NCBI RefSeq assembly: GCF_042653545.1
Contig: NZ_JBHSIS010000002.1
Coordinates: forward strand, 372,001-436,000
Source of the DNA: Actinophytocola glycyrrhizae
GTDB taxonomy: Bacteria; Actinomycetota; Actinomycetes; Mycobacteriales; Pseudonocardiaceae
Direction of reading: 5' to 3'
DNA: 64,000 nt
The notes under the pieces were generated by a model. It was not told the origin of the DNA and did not search any database. It saw nothing but the letters and a program-made list of their open reading frames with translations. Of the stretch, positions 25,651 to 33,613 are shown in pieces. Position 1 is the stretch's first letter. Each line of letters opens with the position of its first letter. The translations under genes were made by a program, and so were the position numbers.

Positions 25651-26861
25651 GCGGCGACCGGCTCGCGTGCCGGGGCCGCCGGGGCCGTGGCCGGGAAGTG
25701 CCTGCGCCACCGGGAAGCCTGCGAAGCCAGCACGACCACCAGCAACCCGCTCAGCGCGCCAAGCAGGATGAACGACGTGCGGCCGGTCAGCTCGTACAGC
25801 ACCACACCCGCGACCGGGCCCAGCACGTTGCCGATGTCGGACACCAGCCCGAACAACCCGAACGCCGTGCCCTGGCTGCCCGCGGCCGACTTCAGCTCCA
25901 CGATGCCGCGCCGTGCGGTGAGGAACAGGATCGCGTAACCCACCATCACCACCAGGAACGCCGCCGCGACCGGGACCACCGACGCGCTCACCGCCATCGT
26001 CGCCAGGCCGACGCCGAGGATGGCAAGGCCCGTGCCGATCATCGGGACCAGGCCGAACCGCTCGGTGTACCTGCCGAGTGCCCACATGCTGACCGCCGAC
26101 GTCGCGAGGCCGACCACGAACACCACCGAGATCGCGCCGCGTGCCGAGCCCTCGGCCGCGCCGCTCAGGTACAGCGGCAGCAGTGGTTCCAGCGCCGTGT
26201 ACACGAGGTGAGTGAACAGGTCGAGCACCCCGAGCACCAGCACCCACACCCACCAGCGCTTCGCGGTCGTCGACGTGGCGCTCGACTCGGCCGGCTCCTC
26301 AACCTCGGCGTCCGGGATCGCGCGCAGCAGGCCGAACGCGGTCGCCGACGTGACCACCGCGCCCGCGAGGAACAGCGCCTCCAGCCCGAACGGTGCCGCC
26401 ACCCCGGCGATCAGCGGCCCGAGCAGGAAACCGGCCACCGCCGCCGACCCGAAGTTGCCCATCATGCGGCCCGCCGCGATGTCGTACCGCTTGCACAGCG
26501 CCGACATGCCCGCGTACAGGGCGGGTGTCACGAGGCCCTCGCCGATGCCCCACACGAACCGCCCGATCAGCAGCGTCACCGAGTCCGTCGCGAACGCCGT
26601 GAGCACGATCCCGACCGCGGCGATGTTCAGTGCCACACACGCCACCGCGCGTGGCCGCCAACGGTCCACCCACCATCCGCCGACCGGCTGGAACAGTGCT
26701 TTGGCCGCGGCGAACAGCGCGAACACCAGCGCGATCGTCACCGGGCCCGCGCCGACCCGCTCCTCCAGGTCCGGCACGAACGGGATCAGCACCGTGTAGG
26801 ACGCGTTGACGCTGATGACCGCGACGAGCAGCAGGAGTGCCCTGCGCCCGCCCGCACCCAT
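25647..26861 (-). CDS. MFS transporter
   Basis: A 404-residue major-facilitator protein with 12 hydrophobic helices, the loop 2-3 motif GGWWVDRWRPR, and a long charged central loop (DAEVEEPAESSATSTTAKRW). It resembles drug/metabolite efflux proteins. Start ATG 26861 overlaps the stop of the transferase gene upstream by one base (TGATG), so the two are translated together. Probable second exporter of the locus. Confidence 0.85.
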   Translation of the reverse strand: MGAGGRRALLLLVAVISVNASYTVLIPFVPDLEERVGAGPVTIALVFALFAAAKALFQPVGGWWVDRWRPRAVACVALNIAAVGIVLTAFATDSVTLLIGRFVWGIGEGLVTPALYAGMSALCKRYDIAAGRMMGNFGSAAVAGFLLGPLIAGVAAPFGLEALFLAGAVVTSATAFGLLRAIPDAEVEEPAESSATSTTAKRWWVWVLVLGVLDLFTHLVYTALEPLLPLYLSGAAEGSARGAISVVFVVGLATSAVSMWALGRYTERFGLVPMIGTGLAILGVGLATMAVSASVVPVAAAFLVVMVGYAILFLTARRGIVELKSAAGSQGTAFGLFGLVSDIGNVLGPVAGVVLYELTGRTSFILLGALSGLLVVVLASQASRWRRHFPATAPAAPAREPVAA

Positions 26862-27937
26862 CACGCGCCCTCGATGTAGGCGTGCAGCGTGGCGTGCATG
26901 CCGCGCAGCGCGAGCGCCAGTTCCGCGCCCGCGTTCGGCGCGTACACCAGCGCCCACAGCTCGGTCGCGGCCAGCCCGTGCCGTTCCTTGAACCGGTAGT
27001 TGTCGCGGCCCCACTCGATGCGGCGCATGCCGTTCTCGTACGCCCACTGGGTGGACCGGTACATCAGCGCGATGTAGGTGCTGTACTCGCGGAGGCTGTG
27101 GTAGTCGACGCCGCCGCACATGAACGTGACCTCGTCGCCGCGGCGGAAGCCGAAGAACACGCCGACGAGCCGGTCCCCGACCGTCGCGGCTGACAGCAGC
27201 GCGCCGGGGACGTCGAGCATGCCGTGCAGTGCCGCCTCGTCGAACAGCGCGGGCCAGGAGTTCTTGTCGCTGGTGTCGACGGTAAGCGGGAACGCGGCGG
27301 GCACCAGCGCGTGCGCCTCGTCGCCATCGACCATCCGGACCCGCAGGCCGCGTTCCTCGCCACGCCGCAGCCGCCGCTCGACGTCGCGGCGGATCTTGTT
27401 GTCGATCCGGTACAGGTGGTCGGTGAAGGTGCCCGCGACGTCGATCGCGTAGGTCCGTTCCAGATGGACGGTCCCGGCGGGCGGGCCGACCGCGTCGAGC
27501 CAGCTGTCCACGCCCTCGGAGGTGAGGTTGGGGACGACGAGCACCTCGGCTGTGCCACCGCGGATCCAGTCCATGGCGGTCGTGTAAGCGCCGTGCACCA
27601 GCGGCTCGGTGACCGGTCCGCGCTTGCCGTACATCGAGTAGGGGGAGCCCGCGAAGACGATCGGGTTGCCGAACCGGCCGGAGAGGTCGCACTGCAGCTC
27701 GTAGCCGTGCCAGAAGGGGGACATCGTGGTCTCGTACAGCGGGAGCACGTCGGCGCCGCCGTCGCCGTCGGCGCACACGTAGGCGTGCCGGGTGCGCTGC
27801 TCGATGCCGATCCGCTCCCACCCGCGCAGCCAGCCCGCCGAGTCGTACAGGCAGCTGGCCGCCACCTGATCGGGCACCCGGTCGGACACCGTCCAGTCGT
27901 ACGCCGGATCGACCCGTCCTGTGTCGGTGACCGTCAC
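26861..27937 (-). CDS. GNAT-fold (FemAB/CelD-like) acyl or aminoacyl transferase
   Basis: A 358-residue protein from GTG 27937 (GGGGG run upstream). The C-terminal half holds the Acetyltransf_6/FemAB-like pattern: YRIDNKIRRDVERRLRRGEERGLRVRM, then VGDRLVGVFFGFRRGDEVTFMCGGVD and a WGRDNYRFKERHGLAATELWALVY closing segment. FemAB-type enzymes transfer amino acids from aminoacyl-tRNA; others use acyl-CoA. Linked to an exporter and next to the carrier operon, it is a candidate for coupling the new amino acid to another unit. An upstream in-frame ATG at 28015 would add 26 residues. Confidence 0.75.
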   Translation of the reverse strand: MTVTDTGRVDPAYDWTVSDRVPDQVAASCLYDSAGWLRGWERIGIEQRTRHAYVCADGDGGADVLPLYETTMSPFWHGYELQCDLSGRFGNPIVFAGSPYSMYGKRGPVTEPLVHGAYTTAMDWIRGGTAEVLVVPNLTSEGVDSWLDAVGPPAGTVHLERTYAIDVAGTFTDHLYRIDNKIRRDVERRLRRGEERGLRVRMVDGDEAHALVPAAFPLTVDTSDKNSWPALFDEAALHGMLDVPGALLSAATVGDRLVGVFFGFRRGDEVTFMCGGVDYHSLREYSTYIALMYRSTQWAYENGMRRIEWGRDNYRFKERHGLAATELWALVYAPNAGAELALALRGMHATLHAYIEGA

Positions 27938-28037
27938 ACCGCACCCCCACTCGCGCCGGGCTGACAAACCACTCCGAACGTAAGGACGCCCGGTAACCCG
28001 GGACCCGAATCCCACTTGAGCACCCGCGGCCGGCGAC

Positions 28038-28081
28038 CTAGATGATTGATTCCGTGAAGTCGGTGTGAGTGAGCGGTCGGT
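28038..28081. repeat. 44-bp inverted repeat, copy 2
   Basis: Reverse complement of window positions 1-44 with one mismatch (GAGC here, GGGC in the complement of copy 1). Identity ends abruptly at 28038: the 14 bases before it do not match the bases after position 44. Confidence 0.8.
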
Positions 28082-28379
28082 CGTCGTGTGCTGGTCGCGT
28101 CGGTTTCGGTCGGGTGTGCTGGCTGCGGTTGGGTTCGGGTCTGGCTTGCGCCACCGTCGGGGTTGCGCGGGCAGAGGCCCCGCTGCGCGGGCCCGGGGCG
28201 CGGAGCGCCCGGGCTGGTGCCGTGAATGGCGCGTGGACGGCGTGGTAGTGCCCTGAAAGGCGCGTTCAGGGCGCTGGGCGCCCTGAATGGCCCATTGACG
28301 GCACTCGTTAGGCCGTGAACACGCCTTTCACGGCATGGCCCTGATGACGGGTCCGTACGCCAAGCCACTTCACGTGATC

Positions 28380-28400
28380 TTCACGGAATCAATCGTCTAG
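28380..28400. repeat. Short copy of the TTCACGGAATC element
   Basis: Twenty-one bases identical to positions 24-44 except one (CGTCTAG against CATCTAG), ending 9 bp before the GTG start of the GNAT gene. Copy 1 lies 60 bp before the SDR gene, so the element may be regulatory rather than only repetitive. Confidence 0.7.
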
Positions 28401-28409
28401 ATTGCGCGC

Positions 28410-28844
28410 GTGGAGTTCGAGATCGACGATGACCGCGACCGGGTGGACCGGGACGTCCTGTGGGAGTTCCTGTCCACGAAGGCCTACTGGGGACGGTTCC
28501 GCGACCGGGCCAGGGTCGAGCGGCAGCTGGTGGGTGCGTGGCGGGTGGTCGGCGCGTACCGCAAGGCCGACGGCGCGATGGTCGGGTACGCGCGAGCGGT
28601 GTCCGACGGGGAGGCGCAGGCCTACCTCGCGGACGTTTTCGTGGTCGAGGAGGCACGCGGGCACGGCGTCGGCAAGGCGCTGGTGCACGCGATGATCGAG
28701 GAGGGGCCGGGGCCGTCCTTCCGGTGGATGCTCCACACCCTCGACGCGCACGACCTGTACCGGCCGTTCGGTTTCGCCGAGCCGGACGGGACGTACCTGG
28801 AGCGCAAGGGCCAGATGGCCGACCGCCACGGTGACGAGGTCTGA
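28410..28844 (+). CDS. GNAT-family N-acetyltransferase
   Basis: A 144-residue single-domain acetyltransferase. LADVFVVEEARGHGVGKALVHAMIE is the acetyl-CoA motif A with the pyrophosphate loop RGHGVG, and LYRPFGFAEPDGTYLER is the usual motif B end. The start is GTG 28410, directly after the repeat element, with no obvious Shine-Dalgarno. Substrate unknown. It converges with the RhtA-like transporter, 3 bp apart. Confidence 0.85.
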   Translation: MEFEIDDDRDRVDRDVLWEFLSTKAYWGRFRDRARVERQLVGAWRVVGAYRKADGAMVGYARAVSDGEAQAYLADVFVVEEARGHGVGKALVHAMIEEGPGPSFRWMLHTLDAHDLYRPFGFAEPDGTYLERKGQMADRHGDEV

Positions 28845-28847
28845 CCG

Positions 28848-29756
28848 TCAGGTGGCGGTGGTGCTCCTGGTCGCGCCTGCCGAGGCGGCCACCACGAGGA
28901 GCACCGCCACCCACTGGACGGGGCCGAGGATCTCGCCGAGCACGACGAGACCGACCATGGCGGCGACGGCGGGCTCCAAGCTCATCAGGACCCCGAACAC
29001 GCGGGGCGGGATCCGGCGCAGCGCCTCGAGTTCCAGCGAGTACGGGATGACCGAGGACAGCAGCGCGACCCCGAGCCCGACTGCGAGCACCCACGGTTCG
29101 AGCAGCGCGGTGCCGCTGTCGGCGATGCCGACCGGTGCGACGACGAGCGCGGCGAGTGCCATGCCGAGCGCGAGCCCGCCGCCGTCGTCGCTGTGCTTGC
29201 CGAGCGCCGCGCTGAGCAGGATGTAGCTTCCCCAGCAGACGGCCGCGCCGAGCGCGAACAGGATGCCTGCCATGGGCAGGTCGCCCCGGCCCTCCGCCAG
29301 CAGCACCACCCCGCCCGCGGCGAGCAGGGCCCACAGGCCGTCCAGCCAGCGGCGTGACCCGGCGAGCGCCACGGCCAGCGGGCCGAGGAACTCGATGGTG
29401 ACGACGATGCCGAGCGGGATCTTCGCCAGTGCGAGGTAGAAGCACAGGTTCATGGCGCCGAGCACCAGCCCGTACCCGATGACCACGGTCCACGCGGGGC
29501 GGCCGATCCGGAACGTCGGCCGCCAGACCACGAGCAGCACCACCGCGGCGAAGAACAGCCGCACCGCGACGGTCCCCGCGCTGCCCACCGTGCCGAACAG
29601 CTGCTTGGCGAGCGCGGCGCCGACCTGCACGCTGAGGATCCCGGCCAGCACCTGCGCGGGCGGCGGCACCGCCCCGATCGCCCGCCCGGCGAACGCGACC
29701 AGCCCGTCGCGTGGCACCCGGCCGGGCCCCACCCGGTCGACATGCATCGTGGTCAT
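28848..29756 (-). CDS. EamA/RhtA-like amino-acid exporter
   Basis: A 302-residue membrane protein with ten helices and the RhtA-type sequence IPLGIVVTIEFLGPLAVAL and LRRIPPRVFGVLMSLEPAVAAMVGLVVLGE. RhtA exports threonine and homoserine in E. coli; relatives in actinomycetes export amino-acid-like compounds. I start it at MTTMHV because GGAGG lies nine bases upstream; a 13-residue longer start exists. It is in a different subgroup from the EamA protein at 24712. Confidence 0.87.
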   Translation of the reverse strand: MTTMHVDRVGPGRVPRDGLVAFAGRAIGAVPPPAQVLAGILSVQVGAALAKQLFGTVGSAGTVAVRLFFAAVVLLVVWRPTFRIGRPAWTVVIGYGLVLGAMNLCFYLALAKIPLGIVVTIEFLGPLAVALAGSRRWLDGLWALLAAGGVVLLAEGRGDLPMAGILFALGAAVCWGSYILLSAALGKHSDDGGGLALGMALAALVVAPVGIADSGTALLEPWVLAVGLGVALLSSVIPYSLELEALRRIPPRVFGVLMSLEPAVAAMVGLVVLGEILGPVQWVAVLLVVAASAGATRSTTAT

Positions 29757-29976
29757 GGGCCGCATCCTCCGTGACACCCCCGACAGCCGTCGCACCCATT
29801 CCCAGATCCTGGAACACGGCGGCGAGGACGCGGCCGCTCCCCCGTACTCGCGGCACTCTCACACACCCGTGGACCTGCGCCGGTTCCGCTGTCGCCGACA
29901 GCGGTCACCGACACGCGAGCCGGGACACCCCTCCCGGCCGAGCACGCCGGGGAGCGAGCGACATAGGGTCGGCCGG

Positions 29977-30828
29977 ATGGGAGACAACGAAGTCGCGGCA
30001 CTGCGCGCGCTGACCGGAGGAGACCTGCCAGGAGCGCGGGAGGCGCTCGCGAGCGGGGTGACGCGGCCGCTGCTCAACGCCGCACTCGGCACCTACCTGG
30101 CGGGTGCGGGCGACGGCGAGGTGTACGACCGGCCCGCCGCGTTCACGGCGTTCATCCGCGGCGGCGGCAACGTCGGGCTGTACGAGGCGGTGAGCACCGC
30201 GCTCGCCGAGCTGTACGACCGCCACGACGTCACCACGCTGCTCGACATCGGCTGCGGCGACGGGCAGGCGCTGGTGCCCGCGATCGCGGGCCGCACCCCG
30301 GCGGTGACGCTGGTCGAGCCGTCGCGGGCGCTGCTGGACGCGGCGGTGGCCGCGCTGGACCGGGTGCCGGTCACCGCGCACAACACCGACGTGGCCACGT
30401 TCGCCGAGTCCGTCACGGACCGGTTCGACCTCGCCGAGTCGACCTTCGCGCTGCACGCGCTGCCGCACGGGGAACGGTCGGCCGTGCTGACCACGTTGCA
30501 CGGGCACGTGTCCCGGCTCGTGCTCGCGGAGTTCGACGTGCCCGGCCACCCGGTCGGCAGTGCGGCGCACCTGACGTTCCTCGCCGACACCTACGAGCAG
30601 GGCCTCGCCGAGTACGAGAGCGACCGGGACCTGGTGGCACAGGGGTTTCTGATGCCGGTGCTCACGGGCCAGCTCGAACCCGGCGCGCACCGCAGCACGT
30701 GGGAGCAACCCGCGACGGCGTGGGCCGAACAGGTCAGGTCGTGCGGCTACGACGAGGTGATGCTCGAGCCGGTGTACCACTACTGGTCCGCGCCCGCGTT
30801 CCTGCTCACCGCACGCGGCGGCGCGTAG
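29977..30828 (+). CDS. Class I SAM-dependent methyltransferase
   Basis: A 283-residue protein. LLDIGCGDGQAL (motif I) and VTLVEPSRALLDAA (motif II) form the SAM site; FDLAESTFALHAL is the post-motif. The first 90 residues form a separate helical N-terminal part. The product of methylation is unknown. It stands between the RhtA-like exporter (divergent) and the GH114 lipoprotein (convergent). Confidence 0.82.
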   Translation: MGDNEVAALRALTGGDLPGAREALASGVTRPLLNAALGTYLAGAGDGEVYDRPAAFTAFIRGGGNVGLYEAVSTALAELYDRHDVTTLLDIGCGDGQALVPAIAGRTPAVTLVEPSRALLDAAVAALDRVPVTAHNTDVATFAESVTDRFDLAESTFALHALPHGERSAVLTTLHGHVSRLVLAEFDVPGHPVGSAAHLTFLADTYEQGLAEYESDRDLVAQGFLMPVLTGQLEPGAHRSTWEQPATAWAEQVRSCGYDEVMLEPVYHYWSAPAFLLTARGGA

Positions 30829-30853
30829 CCCGCTGACCGCGCGGCGGCGGGCG

Positions 30854-31645
30854 TCAGCAGGTGCCGTACACGTAGCCCTCGTCGTCCGGTGCGGAGACGT
30901 CGACGTCGCGCAGCACGATGCTCAGCTCGTCCGCCCAGCCCGCACAGGCGCGGTCCAGGCCGTCCGTCGTGTACTCGACGATCACGACGTGGTCGCCGAA
31001 CGCCTCGGTGTAGCGCCCGCATTCGCCGTCGTGGTGGCCGCATTCCTCGACGACCGCGAAGTCCAGCCCGTTCGTCTCGCGCGCACCGGCCAGCTCCGCC
31101 GTGTTCTTCTGCGCGATCGCGAGACCCCGATTGTGGGCGTGCGCGGAGAGCAGGCGGATGAGCGCCTGGTTGTCCCCCGCGCTCAGCAACTCGTCCGGCA
31201 CTCGGGTGAACGAGTCGTAGTTGTCCGGTTCGACGGCCTGGAAACCCTTGTCGGCGCACTCGTCGACCCACGCGTTCACCTTGGCGGCGATGCCGGCGCG
31301 CCTGGCCCCGGTGCTCGTGTCGAGCACGGCCTCACCCCAGTCCTCGTCGTACACGACGTCGCCGTCGGCGTCGCGGAGCAGCAGGTCGCCCCACTCGTCC
31401 TCCGCGCCGGGCTGCGCCTGGAACGCGTTGACGTAACAGATGTTGTAGAGCCCGGCCGCGGGGTCGTCACCGTGGTCGCGGCCGACCACCTCGACGCCGT
31501 CCGGCGGGTCGTAGGCGCCGCCGATCTGGTAGTCCCACGCTGCGTGCGGCGGCGGCAGCGGGATGGCCTCCTCCTCGCCCGGCGCCGCCGTGCAGGCACC
31601 GAGCAGCGCGACCGCGGAGAGGAGATGAGCGACGGCCGACATCAT
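30854..31645 (-). CDS. Lipoprotein of the endo-alpha-1,4-polygalactosaminidase family (GH114)
   Basis: A 263-residue protein with a lipoprotein signal (LSAVALLGAC, Cys18 lipidated) and a TIM-barrel domain: WDYQIGGAYDPPDGVEVVGRDH, NICYVNAFQAQPG, then KGFQAVEPDNYDSFTR and LAIAQKNTAEL. This is the GH114/TM1410 pattern, whose founding member hydrolyses alpha-1,4-linked galactosamine polymers. It would act on the cell surface, possibly on exopolysaccharide. In-frame ATG 31642 is an equal start. Confidence 0.85.
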   Translation of the reverse strand: MMSAVAHLLSAVALLGACTAAPGEEEAIPLPPPHAAWDYQIGGAYDPPDGVEVVGRDHGDDPAAGLYNICYVNAFQAQPGAEDEWGDLLLRDADGDVVYDEDWGEAVLDTSTGARRAGIAAKVNAWVDECADKGFQAVEPDNYDSFTRVPDELLSAGDNQALIRLLSAHAHNRGLAIAQKNTAELAGARETNGLDFAVVEECGHHDGECGRYTEAFGDHVVIVEYTTDGLDRACAGWADELSIVLRDVDVSAPDDEGYVYGTC

Positions 31646-31750
31646 CGTGCCGCCACGATAGCGGGAGGCTGCTCACCACGCCCACCGTCGGCAGGCGAAC
31701 CGGTGGCGCTGGAAGTGTGCCCGGAGCGGATCCGGGGTATGGATGGTCCC

Positions 31751-33613
31751 ATGACCGAACAGGTGGATGCCGGCGCGCTCACGGCCGTCCTCGATGGACG
31801 GTGGGCCGAGCTGCGCGGACGGCTGCGGGACCGGATGACCGAGACCAAGCTCGCCGACTCCTACGACCTCGACCGCGAGACGCACCGCGCGCAGGTGTTC
31901 GAGCAGCTGCGTGAGCTGGTCGCCTCCGGGCACCCCAAGCTCGGCTTCGACCGCGAGCACGGCGGCGACGGCGATGTCGGCGGCTCGGTGGTGTCGTTCC
32001 AGCTGCTCGGCTACGGCGACCTGTCGCTGATGGTCAAGGCCGGTGTCCAATGGGGTCTGTTCGGTGGCGCGGTCCAGATGCTCGGCACGCGGCGCCACCA
32101 CGAACGGTACGTGCGCGACATCATCTCGCTCGACCTGCCGGGGTGCTTCGCGATGACCGAGTCCGGGCACGGCTCGGACGTGCAGCACCTGCGCACCACC
32201 GCCACGTTCACCGACGGCGGGTTCGTCATCGACACGCCGGACGACCAGGCCCGCAAGGACTACATCGGCAACGCGGCCCGCGACGGGCGGATGGCAGTGG
32301 TGTTCGCGCAGCTGGTCATCGGCGGCCGGTCCTACGGTGTGCACGCGTTCCTGGTCCCGATCCGCGACGACGCGGGCAGGCCGGTGCCCGGGGTGCGCAT
32401 CGAGGACTGCGGCCCGAAGGCCGGGCTCAACGGCGTCGACAACGGGCGCCTGTGGTTCTCCGGCGTGCGGGTGCCCCGCGATGCGCTGCTGAACCGGTAC
32501 GCCGACGTGGCGGAGGACGGCACGTACTCGAGCCCCATCGAGTCGGACGGCCGCCGGTTCTTCACGATGCTCGGCGCGCTCGTGCGTGGCCGGGTCAGCG
32601 TGGCGGGCAGCGCGGGCAGCGCGACGCAACGGGCACTGACCATCGGCGTCCGGCGCGCGGAGACCCGCCGCCAGTTCGCGCGGCCCGGCAGCGACGAGGA
32701 GATCGTGCTGCTGGACTACCTCGCCCACCAGCGCAAGCTGCTGCCCGCGCTCGCGACGACCTACGCGCTGCACTTCGCCCAGGAGGAACTGGTCGCGATG
32801 CTGCACGAGGTGCACACCACGCAGGAGCCGGACGACCGCGCGCAACGGCTGCTCGAGTCCCGCGCGGCGGGCGTCAAGGCGGTCGCGACGTGGCACGCGA
32901 CGGCGACCATCCAGACCGTGCGCGAGGCGTGCGGCGGCGCGGGCTACCTCGCGGAGAACCTGCTGCCGGGCCTGAAGGCGGACACCGACGTGTTCACCAC
33001 CTTCGAGGGTGACAACACGGTGCTGCTGCAGCTCGTCGCGAAGGGTCTGCTGACCGACTACCGCGACAACTTCGCCGACCTCAGCCCGCTCGCCACCGCC
33101 AGGCTGGTGGCCGAACAGCTGATGGGCGCGGCGCTGGAACGGCTGCCCGCCCGCAAGCTCGGCAGCCCCGAGCTGTTCGACCGGACGTGGCAGCAGGAGC
33201 TGTTCGCCGACCGCGAGCAGCACGTACTGGCCGGGCTCGCACGCAGGCTGCGCGCCGCCGCGTCCTCGGACCACGACCCGTTCGACGTGTTCAACGACGC
33301 GCAGGACCACGTGCTGCTGGCGGGCCGCACGCACATCGACCGCGTGGTGCTCGACGCGTTCGTCGCCGCGATCGACCGGTGCGCGGACGAGCGGGCGAAG
33401 GCGCTGCTGAACCGGGTGTGCGACCTCCACGTCCTGTCGAACATCGAGGCCGACCGGGGGTGGTTCCTCGAACACGGCCGCCTCACACCACCTGTCGCGA
33501 AGAAGGTGGTGGCCGAGGTCAACGCCCTCTGCGGGGAACTGCGCCCGCACGCGCGCACGCTGGTGGACGCGTTCGCGATCCCGGAGCAGTACGTGGTCAC
33601 TCCGCTGGGCTAG
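31751..33613 (+). CDS. Acyl-CoA dehydrogenase/oxidase family flavoprotein
   Basis: A 620-residue member of the acyl-CoA oxidase-like group. CFAMTESGHGSDVQHLRTTATF binds the flavin and substrate, GPKAGLNGVDNGRLWFSGVRVPRDALL is the middle beta domain mark, and EACGGAGYLAENLLPGLKADTDVFTTFEGDNTVLLQ carries the typical oxidase sequence with the base-forming Glu in FEGDN. A C-terminal helical domain follows, so it is longer than plain dehydrogenases (about 380). Converges on an acyl-CoA synthetase, which fits a fatty-acid breakdown pair. ATG 31739 is an alternative start. Confidence 0.9.
   Translation: MTEQVDAGALTAVLDGRWAELRGRLRDRMTETKLADSYDLDRETHRAQVFEQLRELVASGHPKLGFDREHGGDGDVGGSVVSFQLLGYGDLSLMVKAGVQWGLFGGAVQMLGTRRHHERYVRDIISLDLPGCFAMTESGHGSDVQHLRTTATFTDGGFVIDTPDDQARKDYIGNAARDGRMAVVFAQLVIGGRSYGVHAFLVPIRDDAGRPVPGVRIEDCGPKAGLNGVDNGRLWFSGVRVPRDALLNRYADVAEDGTYSSPIESDGRRFFTMLGALVRGRVSVAGSAGSATQRALTIGVRRAETRRQFARPGSDEEIVLLDYLAHQRKLLPALATTYALHFAQEELVAMLHEVHTTQEPDDRAQRLLESRAAGVKAVATWHATATIQTVREACGGAGYLAENLLPGLKADTDVFTTFEGDNTVLLQLVAKGLLTDYRDNFADLSPLATARLVAEQLMGAALERLPARKLGSPELFDRTWQQELFADREQHVLAGLARRLRAAASSDHDPFDVFNDAQDHVLLAGRTHIDRVVLDAFVAAIDRCADERAKALLNRVCDLHVLSNIEADRGWFLEHGRLTPPVAKKVVAEVNALCGELRPHARTLVDAFAIPEQYVVTPLG

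Larger units (their letters stand above)
27938..28409. other. 472-bp intergenic region built of repeats
   Basis: No gene is supported. The region is bracketed by the 28038-28081 and 28380-28400 copies of the TTCACGGAATC element in opposite orientation. Between them are a composite segment also found at 55640-55895 (GGGTTCGGGTCTG, GTCGGGGTTGCG, then the CCCTGAAAGGCG unit) and a perfect hairpin TTCAGGGCGC/GCGCCCTGAA at 28265-28287, followed by a smaller CGTGAA/TTCACG palindrome near 28315-28333. Confidence 0.7.

Noticed and set aside
13251..27937. Search for NRPS, PKS or sulfotransferase genes in the cluster
   Set aside because: None of the frames shows adenylation, condensation, ketosynthase, carrier (DSL) or PAPS-binding motifs, so no such enzyme was annotated here.
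28038..28409. Insertion sequence between the FemAB-like and GNAT genes
   Set aside because: No transposase frame and no terminal repeat/target duplication pair could be seen; only short dispersed repeats.
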